Notes: generated by a model not told the origin, from the sequence alone. A stretch of DNA of 44,068 nt from Leifsonia sp. C5G2 (GCF_013359685.1 NZ_JABFMV010000020.1:1-44068); one strand, 5' to 3'; shown: positions 7,132-16,426, counted from the first letter of the stretch. Made by a program: numbers and translations.

Positions 7132-8705
7132 TGAGGATGGCAACGAACAAGAAGCGCAAGAGCACCAAGAGCCCCGTGCAGAAGGCGCAGACGACGACTG
7201 AGCCGCGCTCGCTGCGCCCCAGTGGGCGCGGCTGGATCGGGCGCGGTCGCGGTACTGCCGGATACGTCCAGGCACCCGTCCAGTACCGCGGCACCACCGT
7301 TCAGGTGTGTGGGCTGTGGCCGTTCTCGGTGGGGACGGGCGCGCCGCTGGTGGGCGTGCCGCTCGGCCGCCACCTCTACACGGGCGCAACGGTGTGCGCG
7401 GACCCGATTTCGTGGTTCCAGCGCGCGAAGCTGATCAGCAACCCGAGCGTGTTCGTGCTCGGCTTGCCTGGCTTGGGGAAGTCGACGACCGTTCGACGGA
7501 TGGCCGCCGGCCTCGCCGGCTTCGGCTCCATCCCGTTCATCCTCGGAGACTTGAAGCCGGACTATGTTGACCTGATCGAGGCGCTCGGCGGACAGGTGAT
7601 CCGCCTGGGCCGCGGCCGCGGCCATCTGAACGTCCTGGACCCGGGCGAGTCGACCGAAGCCGCCGTGCGGCTGCGCGAGGCCGGTTATGAGAAGGAGGCG
7701 GAGGAGGTTGAGGCGGACGCCCACGGCCGACGCCTCACCATCGTCTCCGCCCTGCTCACGATCCTGCGCAAGCAGCCGCCGTCCGACGTCGAGGAGTCGA
7801 TCGTCGACCAGGCGCTCCGCATCCTAGATCGCCGGTTCGTCGACCAGGTGCCGGTCCTCGTGGACCTGCTTGCGATCGTGCAGGAAGGACCGGCCGAGCT
7901 GCGCGAGGTCGCCGTCGACCGTGGCGACTTTGCCGAGTATCAGCGCACGACCCGTGGTCTGGAAGCATCGCTGATCAGCCTCGCCCGCGGCGGCCGTCTC
8001 GGGGAGACGTTCTCCCGGCCGACGACGAATCCGATGCGGCGTGACCGTCCGGTGGTCTACGACATTTCCGGGCTGAAAGAGACCGACGTCGACCTGCGCG
8101 CCGCGACCCTGCTCGCGTGCTGGTCGAACGGGTTCGCCACGGTGAACGTGGCGAACGCTCTCGCTGAGGCGGGCCTAGAGCCGCAGCGGCACTACTTCGT
8201 GATCATGGACGAGCTGTGGCAGGCGCTCCGCTCCGGCAGCGGCATGGTGGATCGGGTCGACTCGCTCACCCGTCTGAACCGCCAGTTCGGTGTCGGGCAG
8301 GCGATGATCACCCACACGATGCGCGACCTCGACGCTCTCCCCACGGAGGAGGACCGGATGAAGGCGCGCGGGTTCGTCGAGCGCGCCGGCATGGTCGTGG
8401 TCGGCGGCCTTCCGCACTCGGAGATGCCGCTGCTGACCACGGCCGTGCCGTTCTCGCAGGCCGAGCAGAGTCTCCTCACCGGCTGGTCTGCGCCGCCGTC
8501 GTGGGATGCCACGACCGGGAAGGAGACGGAACCTCCCGGCCGCGGCAAGTTCCTGATCAAGGTCGGTGGCCGCCCCGGCATCCCGATCACGGTCAAGCTG
8601 ACCGAGACGGAGCGCTCGACCAACGACACGAACAAGCGGTGGCACGCGCAATCCCGTGTCGGCCGGCGCCTGCACGCCGTCGAGCCGGAGGAGGCAGTGT
8701 CGTGA
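7131..8705 (+). CDS. VirB4-like conjugation ATPase
   Basis: About 524 residues. ATG at 7131 overlaps the previous stop by one base (TGATG); a second ATG at 7137 is also possible. Walker A is GLPGLGKST at about residues 111-119, and Walker B is HYFVIMDE with the acidic pair at about 360-361. A basic N-terminus (NKKRKSTKS) precedes the domain. These features fit the VirB4/TraC-type AAA+ ATPase that powers pilus and channel assembly in type IV secretion. The gene is embedded in the operon between the SCO6880-like and VirD4-like genes and overlaps the latter by 4 nt. Confidence 0.88.
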   Translation: MRMATNKKRKSTKSPVQKAQTTTEPRSLRPSGRGWIGRGRGTAGYVQAPVQYRGTTVQVCGLWPFSVGTGAPLVGVPLGRHLYTGATVCADPISWFQRAKLISNPSVFVLGLPGLGKSTTVRRMAAGLAGFGSIPFILGDLKPDYVDLIEALGGQVIRLGRGRGHLNVLDPGESTEAAVRLREAGYEKEAEEVEADAHGRRLTIVSALLTILRKQPPSDVEESIVDQALRILDRRFVDQVPVLVDLLAIVQEGPAELREVAVDRGDFAEYQRTTRGLEASLISLARGGRLGETFSRPTTNPMRRDRPVVYDISGLKETDVDLRAATLLACWSNGFATVNVANALAEAGLEPQRHYFVIMDELWQALRSGSGMVDRVDSLTRLNRQFGVGQAMITHTMRDLDALPTEEDRMKARGFVERAGMVVVGGLPHSEMPLLTTAVPFSQAEQSLLTGWSAPPSWDATTGKETEPPGRGKFLIKVGGRPGIPITVKLTETERSTNDTNKRWHAQSRVGRRLHAVEPEEAVS

Positions 8706-10498
8706 GCACACCCAACAATCGCCGCCGCGACCCGGGCGGCCTGTCGGCGGAGTCGATGCTGCTCGCCGCCGGCATCGTGATCGTCATCGTCGGCGTGTTC
8801 GGGGTGAACCTCGCGGTTCGGCTCGGCCACCAGCTCGACCACACCGGGGTCACTCTCAGCAGTGACCCCTTCACGCTGACGTTCCAGGTCCTCATGGGGA
8901 AGGTGCCGTGGCCGCCATCGGGCACGTGGATCATCGCCGTGGTCGCGGCGATCGTGCTCGCCCTCGCCGTGCTGATCATCGTGGCGATCGCCCGCTACCG
9001 GAAGGCGCGCACCCGCGTCGACCGATCGGCCGCGTACATGGGCCGCGGCCGCGACGTCGCGGACCTCAGCCGCAAGAGCGCCCTGGAGAAGGCTCAGCGC
9101 CTCGGCGTGGCTGACGCGCCCGGTGTTCCCATCGGGCGCACCGTCGCGTCAGGACAGCCGCTCTACGGCTCCTGGGAGGACATGCACATCGACATCTGGG
9201 GGCCGCGCACCGGTAAGACGACCAGCCGCGCCGTCCCGGCTATCCTTGCCGCTCCCGGCGGGGTGCTCGTCACCTCGAACAAGCGCGACGTCGTCGACGC
9301 CACCCGGGACGTGCGCGAGAAGGCCGGCCCGGTGTGGGTGTTCGATCCGCAGGGGATCGCTTTGGAGGAGCCCACCTGGTGGTGGAACCCGCTGAGCTAT
9401 GTCACCGACGAGGTACGCGCCGCCAAGATGGCCCAGCACTTCGCCTCCGGCTCCCGCGACACGGACGCAAAGACAGATTCCTACTTCGATCCGGCCGGCA
9501 AAGACCTCCTGGCCGGTCTTCTGCTCGCCGCAGCGCTGGACAACCGGCCGATCACCGACGTGTACACGTGGCTGACCCGGCCCGCCGATGACACGGCGGT
9601 GGAGATCCTTCGACAGCACGGCTTCCCGCTGACCGCCGACCAGGTGGCCGGCGTCATCGACGCGCCGGAGAAGCAGCGCGGCGGCGTCTACGGCACCGCC
9701 CAGCAGATGGCGTCCTGTCTGACCAACCGCCAGGTCGCCCGCTGGGTGACCCCGCTCGGCGGGAACACGGCCGACCGGCGGCCGCAGTTCAGCCCGGACG
9801 CGTTCGTGCGCGGCGGTGGCACCCTCTACAGCCTCTCCAAGGAGGGCCAGGGCACGGCCGGTCCTCTGGTGACCGCGCTCACTGTCGCCGTGGTGGAAGC
9901 GGCGGAGGAGCGGGCCGCTCGGTCGGCCGGCGGCCGCCTCACCACGCCGCTCCTGGGCGTCCTGGACGAGGCAGCGAACGTCTGCCGGTGGCGTGACCTA
10001 CCGAACCTCTATTCGCACTACGGTTCGCGCGGCATCGTCCTGATGACGATCTTGCAGAGCTGGTCGCAGGGCGTGGAGGTGTGGGGCGAGTCCGGGATGC
10101 GCAAGCTGTGGTCGGCCTCCAACGTGAAGGTCTATGGCGGCGGCGTCTCGGAGGCCGGCTTCCTGGAAGACCTGTCGCGGGTCATCGGTGACTACGACCG
10201 TCTCTCGTCGTCGACGTCGAGCGGGCGCGGGCAGCGCACGGTGTCGCAGCAGCTCCACCGTGAGCGCATCCTGGACGTCGCGGACCTGGCCGCGATGCCG
10301 AAGGGTCGCGCCGTGGTGCTCTCCTCCGGCTCTCGGCCGACGCTGATCCGTACTCAGCCGTGGATGACCGGCCCGCGCGCGGCCGAGGTGCGGGCCTCGA
10401 TCGCCGCGCACGATCCGCAGGCGCAACGAACGATCAGTGAGGCGCAGCACGAGGTCGCGGCCGTGGAGGCGACAATCGGGAGCGAGGCGCGATCGTGA
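8702..10498 (+). CDS. VirD4/TraG-like type IV coupling protein
   Basis: 598 residues from GTG at 8702 in a GTGA overlap. Two transmembrane helices (about 18-38 and 75-98) are followed by a TraD/VirD4 ATPase domain: Walker A GPRTGKTT at about 167-174 and Walker B LLGVLDEAA with Asp422-Glu423. The segment RQHGFPLTADQ and the Gln-rich turn KEGQGTAG are typical for actinobacterial coupling proteins. It should recruit the relaxosome (relaxase at 14279-15976 and MobC) to the channel and pump DNA. The open frame upstream of 8702 lies inside the VirB4-like gene and is spurious. Confidence 0.88.
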   Translation: MSTPNNRRRDPGGLSAESMLLAAGIVIVIVGVFGVNLAVRLGHQLDHTGVTLSSDPFTLTFQVLMGKVPWPPSGTWIIAVVAAIVLALAVLIIVAIARYRKARTRVDRSAAYMGRGRDVADLSRKSALEKAQRLGVADAPGVPIGRTVASGQPLYGSWEDMHIDIWGPRTGKTTSRAVPAILAAPGGVLVTSNKRDVVDATRDVREKAGPVWVFDPQGIALEEPTWWWNPLSYVTDEVRAAKMAQHFASGSRDTDAKTDSYFDPAGKDLLAGLLLAAALDNRPITDVYTWLTRPADDTAVEILRQHGFPLTADQVAGVIDAPEKQRGGVYGTAQQMASCLTNRQVARWVTPLGGNTADRRPQFSPDAFVRGGGTLYSLSKEGQGTAGPLVTALTVAVVEAAEERAARSAGGRLTTPLLGVLDEAANVCRWRDLPNLYSHYGSRGIVLMTILQSWSQGVEVWGESGMRKLWSASNVKVYGGGVSEAGFLEDLSRVIGDYDRLSSSTSSGRGQRTVSQQLHRERILDVADLAAMPKGRAVVLSSGSRPTLIRTQPWMTGPRAAEVRASIAAHDPQAQRTISEAQHEVAAVEATIGSEARS

Positions 10499-11193
10499 GC
10501 GACTGGGGCGAGGACGAGTACGAGCCGCAGGACGCCGGCAGCTCGTCGACGACGGCAGCAGCTCCGTCCGGCGGTCGCGCGTTCGGGATCGACGTCGGCA
10601 GCTTGGCCGACGAGCTGGTGGATGCCGCGGTCAAGTCCTTGGTGCGCAAGGAAGTGTCGGCCGTAGCCGCCGAAGCCGTCAAGGACGCTCTGACCGACGA
10701 GGTGCTGGACGCGCTTCGCGATCGGGCGGAGACGGCGGCCGCCGCGGCGATCGCCGCGCAGCTCGAAGATTCCGGGCTGGACGATGACGCCCCGGCCGGT
10801 CCGGAGGACGCGGCAGAGCCCGTCCTGACGTACGGGAGCGTCGACGAGTTCCTGCGCGAGTATCTGCGCAGCGTCTACCGGCGCAAGATCGACGGCAAGA
10901 ACCGGGTGTGGGCGGCCGAATGGTGGAAGTACGACGAGGCGGTGATCCGTCTCGAAGCGCTCTGGCGCTCCTGGGAGTTCCTGCGCCGCGATCCGTCGAC
11001 CGGGATGAGTGTGTGGTGGCGTGACCACGCGGACACGCACATGGCCGTGCTGATGGACCCGCAAGGCCCGTTCGCGCCGGCCGACGCGATGGACCCGGAG
11101 AACCAGTGCAGCAAGGGCGACCCGCTGCCCTACAAGCAGCCGCCGGAAGGGCTGTTCCCCGACGTCCGGGCGGAGAACGCGGAAGTCAGTTAG
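10495..11193 (+). CDS. DUF4913 protein, last gene of the conjugation operon
   Basis: 232 residues from GTG at 10495, overlapping the coupling-protein stop (GTGA). The N-terminal half is acidic and Ala-rich with possible coiled coil (about 30-95). The C-terminal half carries the DUF4913 signature: FLREYLRSVYRR, WAAEWWKYDEAVIRLEALWR and MSVWWRDHADTHMAVL. DUF4913 proteins lie directly after the VirD4-like gene in many actinobacterial mobile elements; the function is unknown. Its stop codon overlaps the 3' end of the convergent restriction gene by 8 nt, with no separate terminator visible. Confidence 0.8.
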   Translation: MSDWGEDEYEPQDAGSSSTTAAAPSGGRAFGIDVGSLADELVDAAVKSLVRKEVSAVAAEAVKDALTDEVLDALRDRAETAAAAAIAAQLEDSGLDDDAPAGPEDAAEPVLTYGSVDEFLREYLRSVYRRKIDGKNRVWAAEWWKYDEAVIRLEALWRSWEFLRRDPSTGMSVWWRDHADTHMAVLMDPQGPFAPADAMDPENQCSKGDPLPYKQPPEGLFPDVRAENAEVS

Positions 11194-12289
11194 CAGGGCC
11201 GCTGCCGACTAGCCCAGGGAAGGGTGCAACCTGGAGCATTTCGGGCAGTGTCGCGAGCGTGAAGACGCGGCCGTCCGTGTCCCGGATCACCGGGCCGAGG
11301 GTGTCGTTCACGCGGGTCCAGCCCATGCCCGAGAGGACGGCTAGCAGAGGAACGCCCCCGAGGCGCACGGACTCCGCCCGCAGTCGCTCGAACCGCAGAG
11401 CCTTGTCCCGCGCGGTGCCTCCGTCGTTGACGAGCTTGCATTCGAGCATCGCGCGCAGCGTGCCTGACGAGTCGTAAACAACGAAGTCAGGGGCCGGCTG
11501 CACTTGAATCTCGAAGCGCGCAGCGATCTCGCCTTGGTCGTGGCCGCCTGTGCGAATGTATGGGATGCGGTTCTCGACGAACAACTCCTCGACGGCATCC
11601 TCGATCAGGTTACCCCGCTGAGTGGAGGTCGCGTCGAGCACCTGGCGGAAGGCGCCGCCGTAGTGTCGCTGGTGGAGAAAGTCGGCGTAGGGGACACCGT
11701 TCTCTGCGAGGCGGCGCACCGACTCCCATCCCTCACGGGTGTCGATCTTGTCTTGCTTGGAGCGAAGCTCGCCAGGAGGGTCACCGAAAAGAGTGCCGTC
11801 CATCGCCTGAGTGATCGTCCTGGCGACGAGCTCAGCGACAGAGTCGGTGACTGCGACTCCGTCCTTTTCCATCGAATCGACCTTGCCGGCCGAGATGCCC
11901 TTACCGTCGTCGCCGGCCACGAGGAGGGTGGCCTGAGCGAATTCATTCTTGGCGAGTCCGAGCATCGTGCGGAACGCCAGAAGCGAGCGCGGGGCGTCGT
12001 ACAACGCCCGACCGATGCTCACTTCATCCACACGGGTGAACCCGTCGGTTGCCTCGTAGGCGAGGTTGTACGCCGTGTGGAAGGTCTCGGGTTCGTAAAA
12101 CTCTGACTCGTTGATGTAGGCAAAGTCCGGGGCCAGGTGCGGCACGTAGGCCAACCGGGCGATGGAGGCGAAGATGCGCTGATGCTCCGCGGTGCCGTGC
12201 CGTTGCCCAATAAGGCGGATCAGGGCAACACGTTGGTCCCAGGAGGGTGCTCCAACGATCTCTGCGACGGTCTCGGAGGCGTCCACCAT
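11186..12289 (-). CDS. Restriction endonuclease, PD-(D/E)XK type
   Basis: 367 residues, ATG at 12289 overlapping the methyltransferase stop by one base (TGATG). Residues about 260-290 hold the nuclease core: PAPDFVVY supplies Asp268 and MLECK supplies Glu283 and Lys285, preceded by a helix with Glu231 (RGNLIEDAVEELFVENRIPY). The N-terminal 200 residues have no recognised motif and probably include the DNA-recognition part. Coupled translation behind an adenine/cytosine methyltransferase gene makes a type II restriction-modification pair the natural reading. The recognition site cannot be read from the sequence. It could in principle be a homing-type nuclease, but the pairing argues against that. 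Confidence 0.8.
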   Translation of the reverse strand: MVDASETVAEIVGAPSWDQRVALIRLIGQRHGTAEHQRIFASIARLAYVPHLAPDFAYINESEFYEPETFHTAYNLAYEATDGFTRVDEVSIGRALYDAPRSLLAFRTMLGLAKNEFAQATLLVAGDDGKGISAGKVDSMEKDGVAVTDSVAELVARTITQAMDGTLFGDPPGELRSKQDKIDTREGWESVRRLAENGVPYADFLHQRHYGGAFRQVLDATSTQRGNLIEDAVEELFVENRIPYIRTGGHDQGEIAARFEIQVQPAPDFVVYDSSGTLRAMLECKLVNDGGTARDKALRFERLRAESVRLGGVPLLAVLSGMGWTRVNDTLGPVIRDTDGRVFTLATLPEMLQVAPFPGLVGSGPAN

Positions 12290-13212
12290 CAGCCGACGTC
12301 CAGCAGCTTGCCGGGGATGTCGTGGGCCTCGTCAGCGTCAATCCGACGCAGCGCCTCGGTCACGAATTCCTCGTGCAGCTCAATACCCCCAGCTTGCCGG
12401 CCGTGACGGCGTGCCACCACGACGCTCGTTCCGCCGCCGGCGAAGGGATCGATGACGATTCCTCCCTCCGGCGACATGGCCTTGATGAAGAACTCGGCCA
12501 GCCCCTCTGGCATGGCGGCCGTGTGGGCGACGCCGTAGTGCTGGTTGTAGGTCTGCGAAACCGAGATCACATTGCCGGGGTCGGCCGCACCAAGCCTGTA
12601 GGTGGTGGTGCGGTCACGGCCAAACCCGGCATCGGTGGTCTTGCGCCCATTCGCATCCATGCTGCGGCGGGTGATCTCCGATTGCGGAGTCTTGTAGGGG
12701 ACCCGCACCGCGTCCAGATCGAAGTAGGGCCGGTTGCCGCGGGCGAAGTGATAGACGTACTCGTACGCATCTTTGGTGCGGGGCCCGAACTTGCCGGGGA
12801 CGGCGTTCGGCTTCGCCCAAATGTAGGTCTCGATCCACCGCCACCCCATGTTCTGGAGAGCGATCACCAGCTGATACACGTAAGGGTGACGCTGGCCCTT
12901 TAGCGGCCCGCTCTTAGCCACGCGGTTCTTGATGTTGATGACCAGCGATCCCGTTTCAGTGGTCGCCTCGAACATGTCGCGCGCTAACGGCAGGAACCAC
13001 TCGACGTAGCGATCCGGGTGGATACGGGAGTAGGCGCGGGCGTCCGCGTATGGCGGCGACGTGAAGAAGAGGTCCACGCTCGCGGGTGGGAGCTTGGGGA
13101 GCCAGTCATATGAATCGCCCCAAACGACGCCCTCCTCAGTGAGCTTCGCCAGCGCGGATTCCGGTTGAGAAGGTACGGCCGGGCGAGACGAAGGTGCGGC
13201 GTGGAGGTGCAT
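12289..13212 (-). CDS. DNA methyltransferase (beta-class, N4-cytosine or N6-adenine)
   Basis: 307 residues. Catalytic motif IV TSPPY at 51-55 precedes the AdoMet-binding motif I DPFAGGGT at 255-262, which is the beta-class order. The SPPY form is common in N4-cytosine enzymes, though some N6-adenine enzymes share it. The protein should protect the plasmid and host DNA against the nuclease encoded immediately downstream. The start at 13212 has no ribosome-binding site but a TAGAGT box lies 6 nt upstream, so a leaderless transcript is likely; such direct expression could help early methylation after transfer (inference). Confidence 0.85.
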   Translation of the reverse strand: MHLHAAPSSRPAVPSQPESALAKLTEEGVVWGDSYDWLPKLPPASVDLFFTSPPYADARAYSRIHPDRYVEWFLPLARDMFEATTETGSLVINIKNRVAKSGPLKGQRHPYVYQLVIALQNMGWRWIETYIWAKPNAVPGKFGPRTKDAYEYVYHFARGNRPYFDLDAVRVPYKTPQSEITRRSMDANGRKTTDAGFGRDRTTTYRLGAADPGNVISVSQTYNQHYGVAHTAAMPEGLAEFFIKAMSPEGGIVIDPFAGGGTSVVVARRHGRQAGGIELHEEFVTEALRRIDADEAHDIPGKLLDVG

Positions 13213-13218
13213 GCTGAG

Positions 13219-13224
13219 ACTCTA
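13219..13224 (-). promoter_or_regulatory. -10 box of the restriction-modification operon (leaderless start)
   Basis: TAGAGT on the minus strand, 6 nt before the ATG at 13212. No convincing -35 hexamer is seen at 16-18 nt spacing. Confidence 0.4.
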
Positions 13225-13361
13225 GCTAAGGGGGTGCGACAGTCGTCTGAGGCGCGCACCACAGGGCCGCTCCTCCATAGCCTCCAACGGAGGGCTTGTT
13301 CCGGCTCATACGCGAGTCGGATAATGGCGCGAACGTCGCTTCCCCCCAGCGACGGGGACAC

Positions 13362-13396
13362 AAGAAGGGCCGCGCTCCCCCCGCGCGGCCCTTCTT
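13362..13396. terminator. Strong hairpin terminator (14-bp stem)
   Basis: AAGAAGGGCCGCGC, 7-nt loop, GCGCGGCCCTTCTT: a perfect 14-bp stem. It lies 17 nt beyond the stop of the leftward mobilization operon (13414) and upstream of the methyltransferase promoter, so it would insulate the two. The terminal A/T pairs provide a short U-run in both directions. Confidence 0.75.
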
Positions 13397-13413
13397 CCTG
13401 TCTGCCGTCCGGT

Positions 13414-14262
13414 TCAGCGGCTCTGTTCGTTGCGCTGCACCTGGACGCCGCGGCCGCGGGCCTTGCGCGCCTTCGGTGCCTTGGCGGGGCCGCCTGCGGC
13501 CACCGCGGCGGTGGCCGGCTTCGCCTGGCTGACGTCGGCGCGCATCCGGGTCGCGATGACGTCCTGATCGATGCCCTTGCTCTCCAAGTCCGCCGCGGTG
13601 GACGCCCGCCGCTCGGAGCTGTCGTACGCGGTCGCGCTGTCCTCTCGGGCAGCGTCGGCCGTCACGGTGCGCTCGTCCGCCTCGGCCTGTGCTCGAGTAC
13701 GCTCCTCCGGGTCGGGCTCGTACTCGGCCGCGGCGCGCTCCTGCTCGGCCAGCCGGTCTTGCTGGTCCGCCTGCGCGAGGAGCTGCTGTGCCTCGACGTT
13801 CTCGACCGCGGAGCGCTGCCGCTCGACGTCGGCCTGCGCACGCCCCTGCTCGGCACGCTCGACCGCGGCGCGAACCGCGCCCGCATCGGCGCCCGTGTCG
13901 GCCGCGTCGACGCCGTAACGGGTGCGCAGCTCCTCACGCATCCGCTCCTCGGCGCGGGCCGCTTCCGGGTCGTCCTGCGACCATGCGCGGGTGGTCTGGT
14001 ACGTGCGACCGATCTGCTCGGGCGTCGACCGCTCCCACCAGTCCGACCGGTAGACGTTGCCGTACTCGGTGCGCGCCGTCCGCTGCTCGGCCTCGAACCG
14101 GGTCCGCAGCTCGCGCGCCTCGCGTTCGCTCGCCGCCTGCGCTCGGCGCAGCGCGTCCTCCCGCGCTCGGGCGATGCGCTCGCCCACCTGTCCCGCAGCG
14201 GTCACCGCGACCCTGATCTGCCCTTCGATCGCTTCCGCGATCCCGTCGCTTTCCTCGGCCAT
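13414..14262 (-). CDS. Long coiled-coil protein following the relaxase gene
   Basis: 282 residues, ATG at 14262 behind an AGGAGAGGGGGG purine tract, 16 nt after the relaxase stop. It is very rich in Ala, Glu, Arg and Gln with long helical heptad-like stretches (about 20-80 and 120-230), and a basic C-terminus (KAPKARKARGRGVQVQ). Tyr/Trp-containing elements (GNVYRSDWWERSTPEQIG) lie between the helical segments. No enzymatic domain is visible. Position as last gene of the mobilization operon suggests a relaxosome or DNA-handling accessory (inference). A longer upstream frame overlaps the relaxase gene and is rejected. Confidence 0.7.
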   Translation of the reverse strand: MAEESDGIAEAIEGQIRVAVTAAGQVGERIARAREDALRRAQAASEREARELRTRFEAEQRTARTEYGNVYRSDWWERSTPEQIGRTYQTTRAWSQDDPEAARAEERMREELRTRYGVDAADTGADAGAVRAAVERAEQGRAQADVERQRSAVENVEAQQLLAQADQQDRLAEQERAAAEYEPDPEERTRAQAEADERTVTADAAREDSATAYDSSERRASTAADLESKGIDQDVIATRMRADVSQAKPATAAVAAGGPAKAPKARKARGRGVQVQRNEQSR

Positions 14263-14278
14263 GATCGGCCCCCCTCTC

Positions 14279-15976
14279 CTATCGTTCCGGGCCGCGCTCT
14301 GCGCCCGGCCCCGTCCTCTGTCGTGGCTTCGTCGGCTCGATCTTGTTCGGCACCGGCGACGTCGCCGCCGTCGCCGGCTGAGCCTGCCCGGCCCGCAGCC
14401 GATCCAGCATCGCCTGCGTCTCCGAGTCCAGCGTCGCGGCCGGCGCGGCCGTCGTCGACGACGCCTCCGCGCTGACCGCCGGCAGCGCGTCACGAACGCG
14501 CGTCAGACGTCCCCGCACGTCCTCAGCCAACAGTCGAGCCTGCCGGGCCTGCTCGGCCGCCTGGGCGGCCTCGTAGACCGCCTGCGTAAGGCGGAGGAGC
14601 TGCCGGATCATCGCGGCCTGTGCCACCGTGCCCTGACCGCCACGTGCGGCGCTGGCCAGCAGCATCGCCGCCCCGGAGATAGCGGTCGTGCCCGCGCGAT
14701 GCGGCCGCACCGTGCGGGTGTACGTCTGCGCCGATCGTGACAGGGCCTCCGACGCCGCGGCGAGGTCGCCGGGCGTCTCCTCGGTCGCGTTGGACCAGGC
14801 CGCGAATGCGCCGGCTGTCTGTCGCGCGACCGTGGCCCACGTGTCCCTGTCGTCGACGGGAACCGACCGCAGCCGGTCTACGAGCTGCCGCAGCTCGTCG
14901 TTGCGCCGGCCCCACAGCTCGGGGTCCGGTTCCCGCGTCTCAGCTCCCGGTGCGACCACGCGGCGGCCGCGCTTGGCGGCGTTCCACTCGGCGGCCGCAT
15001 CGCTCGCTCCAGTCGGGGTATCCGGCCACCCGTCGCGCAGCCGGGGCAGCGTGAGATCGCGCCCAAGGTGACCCCCGCCGTACCAGATCGGACGCTCGCC
15101 GGCCGCGGGTCGCTCGGCCACCGAGTAGCCCGTGATGACGTCGGTACGTCCATCCGCGTAGCGGGGACGAACAAGCAAGCCCGTGCGTCGCATGCGGCGC
15201 ACGAACTCGGCTTCGTCGGTAGCCGCGGTCGCGCACCCGCGCACCTTCAACGCCAGCAAATAGCGGGGCTGATCGGTGCGCACCTCGGCGCTGATCCGCG
15301 CCTGCCGATCCGGCCCGGTCAGGTGTTCCCACCGCGGCGCGTCCTCGCCCAACTGCGGACGGGTGCGCTCGTACTTCGCACGTGCCCGCGACCGCGCCTG
15401 AGCTTCCCGCTCGGCCGGGTCGTAGCCGCGCGTCGACCGCTCGGCGCGCACCGATTCCAGCTGCTCCAATCCGTACTTCACTTCAAGCGCTCGGGTCGCC
15501 ACCTGGGCGCGGTGGAAGTCGTTGTGGATGGATGCCTTCGTGCCGTCCTCTCGGACCAGGTTCACGGCGATGTGGATGTGGTCGTTCCCGTTCGACGAGA
15601 CACCGTGCCGGACGGCGACCCACCGGCACGGGGCCTTCGCTCCTTCGTTGTCGTCGAACTCCATCGCCGTGATGAAGTCGTTCGCGATCGCGCCCCACTG
15701 CTCATCCGTGAGCTGTCCTTCGTCGGCGCGCAGCGAGAGCGAGCAATGCCACACGTGACCGCTGGGAACCTCGACACCGAATGCAGTTCGCGGCTTATCC
15801 AGGTGGCGCGCGATCGACAATGCCGCATCGCGTCCAAGCTCCGCGTCATCGTGCCACGCCATGAGCGCCGGATCACCCGCGACCAGATGCGGCTCAGTGT
15901 GCTCGTTCGACCGGCCCGGACCGGTGAGGTAGGTCATCAGTCCCGACATGCGATCGCCGCGGACAACGTTCGGCAT
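14279..15976 (-). CDS. Relaxase, VirD2/MobA-type mobilization nuclease
   Basis: 565 residues, ATG at 15976 overlapping the MobC stop (TGATG); GTG one codon upstream is an alternative. The N-terminal domain carries the relaxase histidine cluster: HVWHCSLSL at 74-82 and NGNDHIHIAVN with His133 and His135. Tyrosine candidates for the nicking residue lie near the N-terminus (Tyr16). The middle part contains a conserved segment (TGYSVAERPAAGERPIWYGG) and the C-terminal 250 residues are Ala/Arg/Gln-rich and helical. It should nick the oriT upstream of the operon and lead the strand into the coupling protein. Part of this coding sequence (15100-15134) is duplicated in inverted orientation at 42345-42379. 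Confidence 0.88.
   Translation of the reverse strand: MPNVVRGDRMSGLMTYLTGPGRSNEHTEPHLVAGDPALMAWHDDAELGRDAALSIARHLDKPRTAFGVEVPSGHVWHCSLSLRADEGQLTDEQWGAIANDFITAMEFDDNEGAKAPCRWVAVRHGVSSNGNDHIHIAVNLVREDGTKASIHNDFHRAQVATRALEVKYGLEQLESVRAERSTRGYDPAEREAQARSRARAKYERTRPQLGEDAPRWEHLTGPDRQARISAEVRTDQPRYLLALKVRGCATAATDEAEFVRRMRRTGLLVRPRYADGRTDVITGYSVAERPAAGERPIWYGGGHLGRDLTLPRLRDGWPDTPTGASDAAAEWNAAKRGRRVVAPGAETREPDPELWGRRNDELRQLVDRLRSVPVDDRDTWATVARQTAGAFAAWSNATEETPGDLAAASEALSRSAQTYTRTVRPHRAGTTAISGAAMLLASAARGGQGTVAQAAMIRQLLRLTQAVYEAAQAAEQARQARLLAEDVRGRLTRVRDALPAVSAEASSTTAAPAATLDSETQAMLDRLRAGQAQPATAATSPVPNKIEPTKPRQRTGPGAERGPER
15100..15134. repeat. 35-bp repeat inside the relaxase gene (donor copy)
   Basis: These 35 bases recur exactly, inverted, at 42345-42379. 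In the relaxase they encode the conserved TGYSVAERPAA segment, so this is probably the original. The repeat contains a 27-bp interrupted dyad at 15106-15132: CGGG-3-CTCGG-3-CCGAG-3-CCCG. Confidence 0.85.
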
Positions 15977-16395
15977 CACGACGCTGCACCGCTCAGCTCG
16001 TCGACGAATGCGTCGATCCGGTCGGCCACCTCGCGCACCTTGCGCAGCGTCGCCACCATCTCGGCCTGCACGTCACCGGTCGCGTTTGTCGCCTTCGCCA
16101 TCTGGTTCACGTTGTTCGCGATCGTCGCCAGCAGCCGGTGCGTGGAGAACATCTGAGCGATGACCTCGTGCCGCACCGACGCATTGGACGCGGCCGCCGC
16201 AGCCCCTCCCGCCAGAGCGGAGTCCACCAGCAACTTGGGCACGCTCACCTTGTACTGCAACGCGAGCGCAAGAAGCTGCCCCTCCTCCTCGGGAGTGACA
16301 CGCACAACATGCCGATGCCGGCGACCACCCTCGACGCGACGACGACGCGCCTGCCGACGGGGCTCCTGCTCCCCCGCCGTGTCAGAAACAGCCAT
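15976..16395 (-). CDS. mobC: MobC-like relaxosome accessory protein
   Basis: 139 residues from ATG at 16395, with the purine-rich site GAGGGGGTGG upstream. The basic N-terminus (RRQARRRRVEGGRRHRHVVR) leads into a ribbon-helix-helix-like region (VRVTPEEEGQLLALALQY). The MobC hallmark is clear at about 92-106: IANNVNQMAKATNATG. MobC proteins bind oriT and help the relaxase melt the nic region. It is the first gene of the leftward mobilization operon and borders the inverted-repeat cluster at 16427-16511. The longer frame upstream of 16395 runs into that cluster and is not coding. Confidence 0.85.
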   Translation of the reverse strand: MAVSDTAGEQEPRRQARRRRVEGGRRHRHVVRVTPEEEGQLLALALQYKVSVPKLLVDSALAGGAAAAASNASVRHEVIAQMFSTHRLLATIANNVNQMAKATNATGDVQAEMVATLRKVREVADRIDAFVDELSGAAS

Positions 16396-16426
16396 GTCAC
16401 CACCCCCTCTCGGCCCAGCGCAGCGA

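Noticed and set aside
13165-14475. 436-codon plus-strand frame over the coiled-coil gene
   Set aside because: It is the reverse-complement shadow of a high-GC gene; the minus strand has coherent start, ribosome-binding site and protein features.
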